Shown: positions 3,674-5,146 of the stretch, in pieces
Position numbering within the stretch: position 1 is the stretch's first letter
How the letters are laid out: each line of letters starts with the position of its first letter
NCBI GenBank assembly: GCA_900555495.1
Contig: USLD01000106.1
Span: 1-5,146, forward strand
Length of the DNA: 5,146 nt
Direction: 5' to 3'
DNA from: an uncultured Slackia sp.
GTDB lineage: Bacteria; Actinomycetota; Coriobacteriia; Coriobacteriales; Eggerthellaceae
Made by a program: the position numbers and the translations under genes
The notes under the pieces: model-generated
Database searches by the model: none
The model's input: the letters and a program-made list of their open reading frames with translations, nothing else
What the model was told of the DNA's origin: nothing

Positions 3674-5146
3674 CTACGCGAAGATGATGTACAGCACGAG
3701 ACCGAGGATGTTGACGAGGCCCGCGACGAGCGAGACGATCCAGGCCCATTTCAGGCAGGCCTGCCACTTCACGCGCGCGAAATTGTTATCGATCCAGATC
3801 TCAAGGAAGTAGACGGCTGCCGCCACGACGATGGCAAGTGCAATGGACGCAGGGTTGGACCAGACGAAGAACATTGCCACCCAGGCCATGAACAGCACGT
3901 TCTCGCACCAGTGCATCACTTCCACCTTGGCGAGCGTGCGACCGGACATTTCCGTGGTCACGCCTTTGACGAGTTCCTGGTGGGCATGGTGCGAATAGGA
4001 CAGGTCGAACGGCGACTTGCGCAGCTTGATGGTCAGCACGAAGAGCAGGCCGATGAAAATCGGCCAGGCGGCGACGATCATCGGGGCCCCGCCGTAGAAC
4101 ACGCCCGCCACATCGAAGGTGCCCATGGTGAGCAGCATGCCCACCGCTACGAACAAGATCATAGGCTCGTAAGACATGACCTGCAGGATTTCACGGTCGG
4201 CGCCGATTTCCGCATAGGGCGAACGCGACGAATACGCGGCCAGAATGAAGAACAGGGCCGACAGCGTGATGACGAACACGCACAGAAGCAGGTTGCCGCC
4301 GGAGTAGAAGATGCCGCCGGCGATGAGCGCGAACATGAGCGCCATGGTGATGTAGGTTCCTTCGACCGTGTTGACGCTCACATCGTCTTTGGCGATAAGC
4401 TTGCGCACGTCGTAGTACGGCTGCAGCAGCGGAGGACCGACACGGCCCTGCATGCGGGCGCTGATGATGCGGTCGATACCTGCCAGCAGGCATCCGAGAA
4501 CAGGGCCGATGACGAGGAAGGCGACGATGCCGATCAGCGTAGAGAACACGCTTTCATTCAGCGAGGCGGTCTGCAGGTACAAGGGCAACGAAACGGAACC
4601 GAGCGCGCCGCCTACGAAAATGCTCGCGACGATGCATACGACGAGCACGGCAGCCGTAATCACGGTTGCAGGCTTGTCGAGGCGCTTCTCGCCGAAGATG
4701 CCTTCGAGATACCAATTGCGAGAGGTGGCTTCGCGCTCGCCGCCGAGAGCGCCTTTGAAGACGCGCTTCGAGGAATCGACGGTGATGCCTGCCATATAGA
4801 CGGGCACGACCTTCTTCTTCGCCTTTCCGAGCGTACCGAAAAGCACCACGACGATAAAGGCGACGATGACGGCCATAATAGCCATATTATCGAAGCCGAT
4901 GGCAAGCGGGGCCATGCCGTAGACACCGGTCAGGTAAGGCTCGACGAATACAGAAGAAATGAACGGCATGCCGACGCAGCAGGCTACGACCAGGGCGGCC
5001 ATCAGCAAAATGGCACCCCATTCGGTCTTGTTGACCGAAAGCTCTTCGTTCTCGCGATGAGCGGCGATGCCGGCGAGCTTGCCGAGCCATTTGCCCCAGA
5101 ACATAAAGGTGGCCGCGCTGCCGAATGCCAACAAGACCAGCAAAAC
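3674..5146 (-). CDS. echB: Ech hydrogenase membrane subunit: EchA C-terminus fused to complete EchB (5' end cut by window edge)
   Basis: This is the ion-translocating membrane arm of an Ech-type [NiFe] hydrogenase. The frame is open to the right edge, so the start lies outside; a TTG at 5143 is an internal Leu codon, taken here as residue 1 for numbering. Residues 1-182 resemble the C-terminal end of a NuoL/EchA antiporter-like subunit: FWGKWLG near 15-21, membrane helices about 42-64, 80-105 and 159-182, and a charged loop containing RNWYLEGIFGEKRL (142-155). Residues about 185-489 are a full NuoH/EchB-like subunit with eight helices. It has RMQGRVGPPLLQPYYDVRK (230-248), EIGADREILQVMSYE (312-326) and RKSPFDLSYSHHAHQELVKG (375-394), the quinone-pocket-like and interface motifs of the family. 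EchA and EchB are normally separate proteins. No stop, frameshift, ATG or clear Shine-Dalgarno is visible at the junction (about base 4591), so I call a fusion. The missing EchA part should lie immediately upstream. Confidence 0.9.
   Translation of the reverse strand, partial: VLLVLLAFGSAATFMFWGKWLGKLAGIAAHRENEELSVNKTEWGAILLMAALVVACCVGMPFISSVFVEPYLTGVYGMAPLAIGFDNMAIMAVIVAFIVVVLFGTLGKAKKKVVPVYMAGITVDSSKRVFKGALGGEREATSRNWYLEGIFGEKRLDKPATVITAAVLVVCIVASIFVGGALGSVSLPLYLQTASLNESVFSTLIGIVAFLVIGPVLGCLLAGIDRIISARMQGRVGPPLLQPYYDVRKLIAKDDVSVNTVEGTYITMALMFALIAGGIFYSGGNLLLCVFVITLSALFFILAAYSSRSPYAEIGADREILQVMSYEPMILFVAVGMLLTMGTFDVAGVFYGGAPMIVAAWPIFIGLLFVLTIKLRKSPFDLSYSHHAHQELVKGVTTEMSGRTLAKVEVMHWCENVLFMAWVAMFFVWSNPASIALAIVVAAAVYFLEIWIDNNFARVKWQACLKWAWIVSLVAGLVNILGLVLYIIFA

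Noticed and set aside
1008..5146. Assignment as formate hydrogenlyase (Hyc/Hyf) or CO-linked hydrogenase (Coo)
   Set aside because: The order A-B-C-D-E-F, the short NuoC-like domain kept separate from the large subunit, and the two-cluster EchF fit Ech. No formate or CO dehydrogenase gene is in view, although one could lie outside the window.

Overview
The window is a compact minus-strand region of a GC-rich bacterium. It carries most of an Ech-type (group 4) membrane-bound [NiFe] hydrogenase operon, followed by an independent phospholipid-synthesis gene. The GC-rich codon use, the Ech cluster and the alanine/lysine/glutamate-rich subunit tails would suit a gut-type anaerobic actinomycete (Coriobacteriia, Eggerthellaceae-like). 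That placement is inference from general resemblance, since no marker gene is present.

The layout is read along the minus strand, from the right edge leftwards. 5146-3674: a 5'-truncated membrane gene whose product joins the C-terminal part of an EchA (NuoL-like) subunit to a complete EchB (NuoH-like) subunit in one open frame. 3664-3218: echC, the NuoB-like small subunit. 3213-2551: echD, NuoC-like, with a tail of about 100 residues containing two near-identical 26-residue repeats. 2549-1461: echE, the NuoD-like Ni-Fe large subunit. 1454-1008: echF, a ferredoxin-like subunit with two [4Fe-4S] clusters and its own Ala/Lys/Glu tail. These genes are separated by 9, 4, 1 and 6 bases and are surely one translationally coupled operon in the standard echABCDEF order. 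A perfect 14-bp hairpin at 951-987 and a second, weaker stem-loop at 903-942 close the operon.

Beyond the terminators, a likely extended -10 promoter near 806-811 starts a CDP-alcohol phosphatidyltransferase gene (746-120). An AT-rich gap (24-119) follows, and then the first eight codons of another minus-strand reading frame, cut by the left edge.

Functionally, EchF would receive electrons from reduced ferredoxin and pass them through the EchC cluster to the Ni-Fe site in EchE. EchA/EchB would couple proton reduction, or the reverse reaction, to ion movement across the membrane. The hydrogenase is a known type. The unusual parts are the EchA-EchB fusion, the selected tandem repeat in the EchD tail, the related helix in the EchF tail, and altered residues around the EchC cluster ligands. 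No CRISPR, mobile element, tRNA or rRNA was seen.
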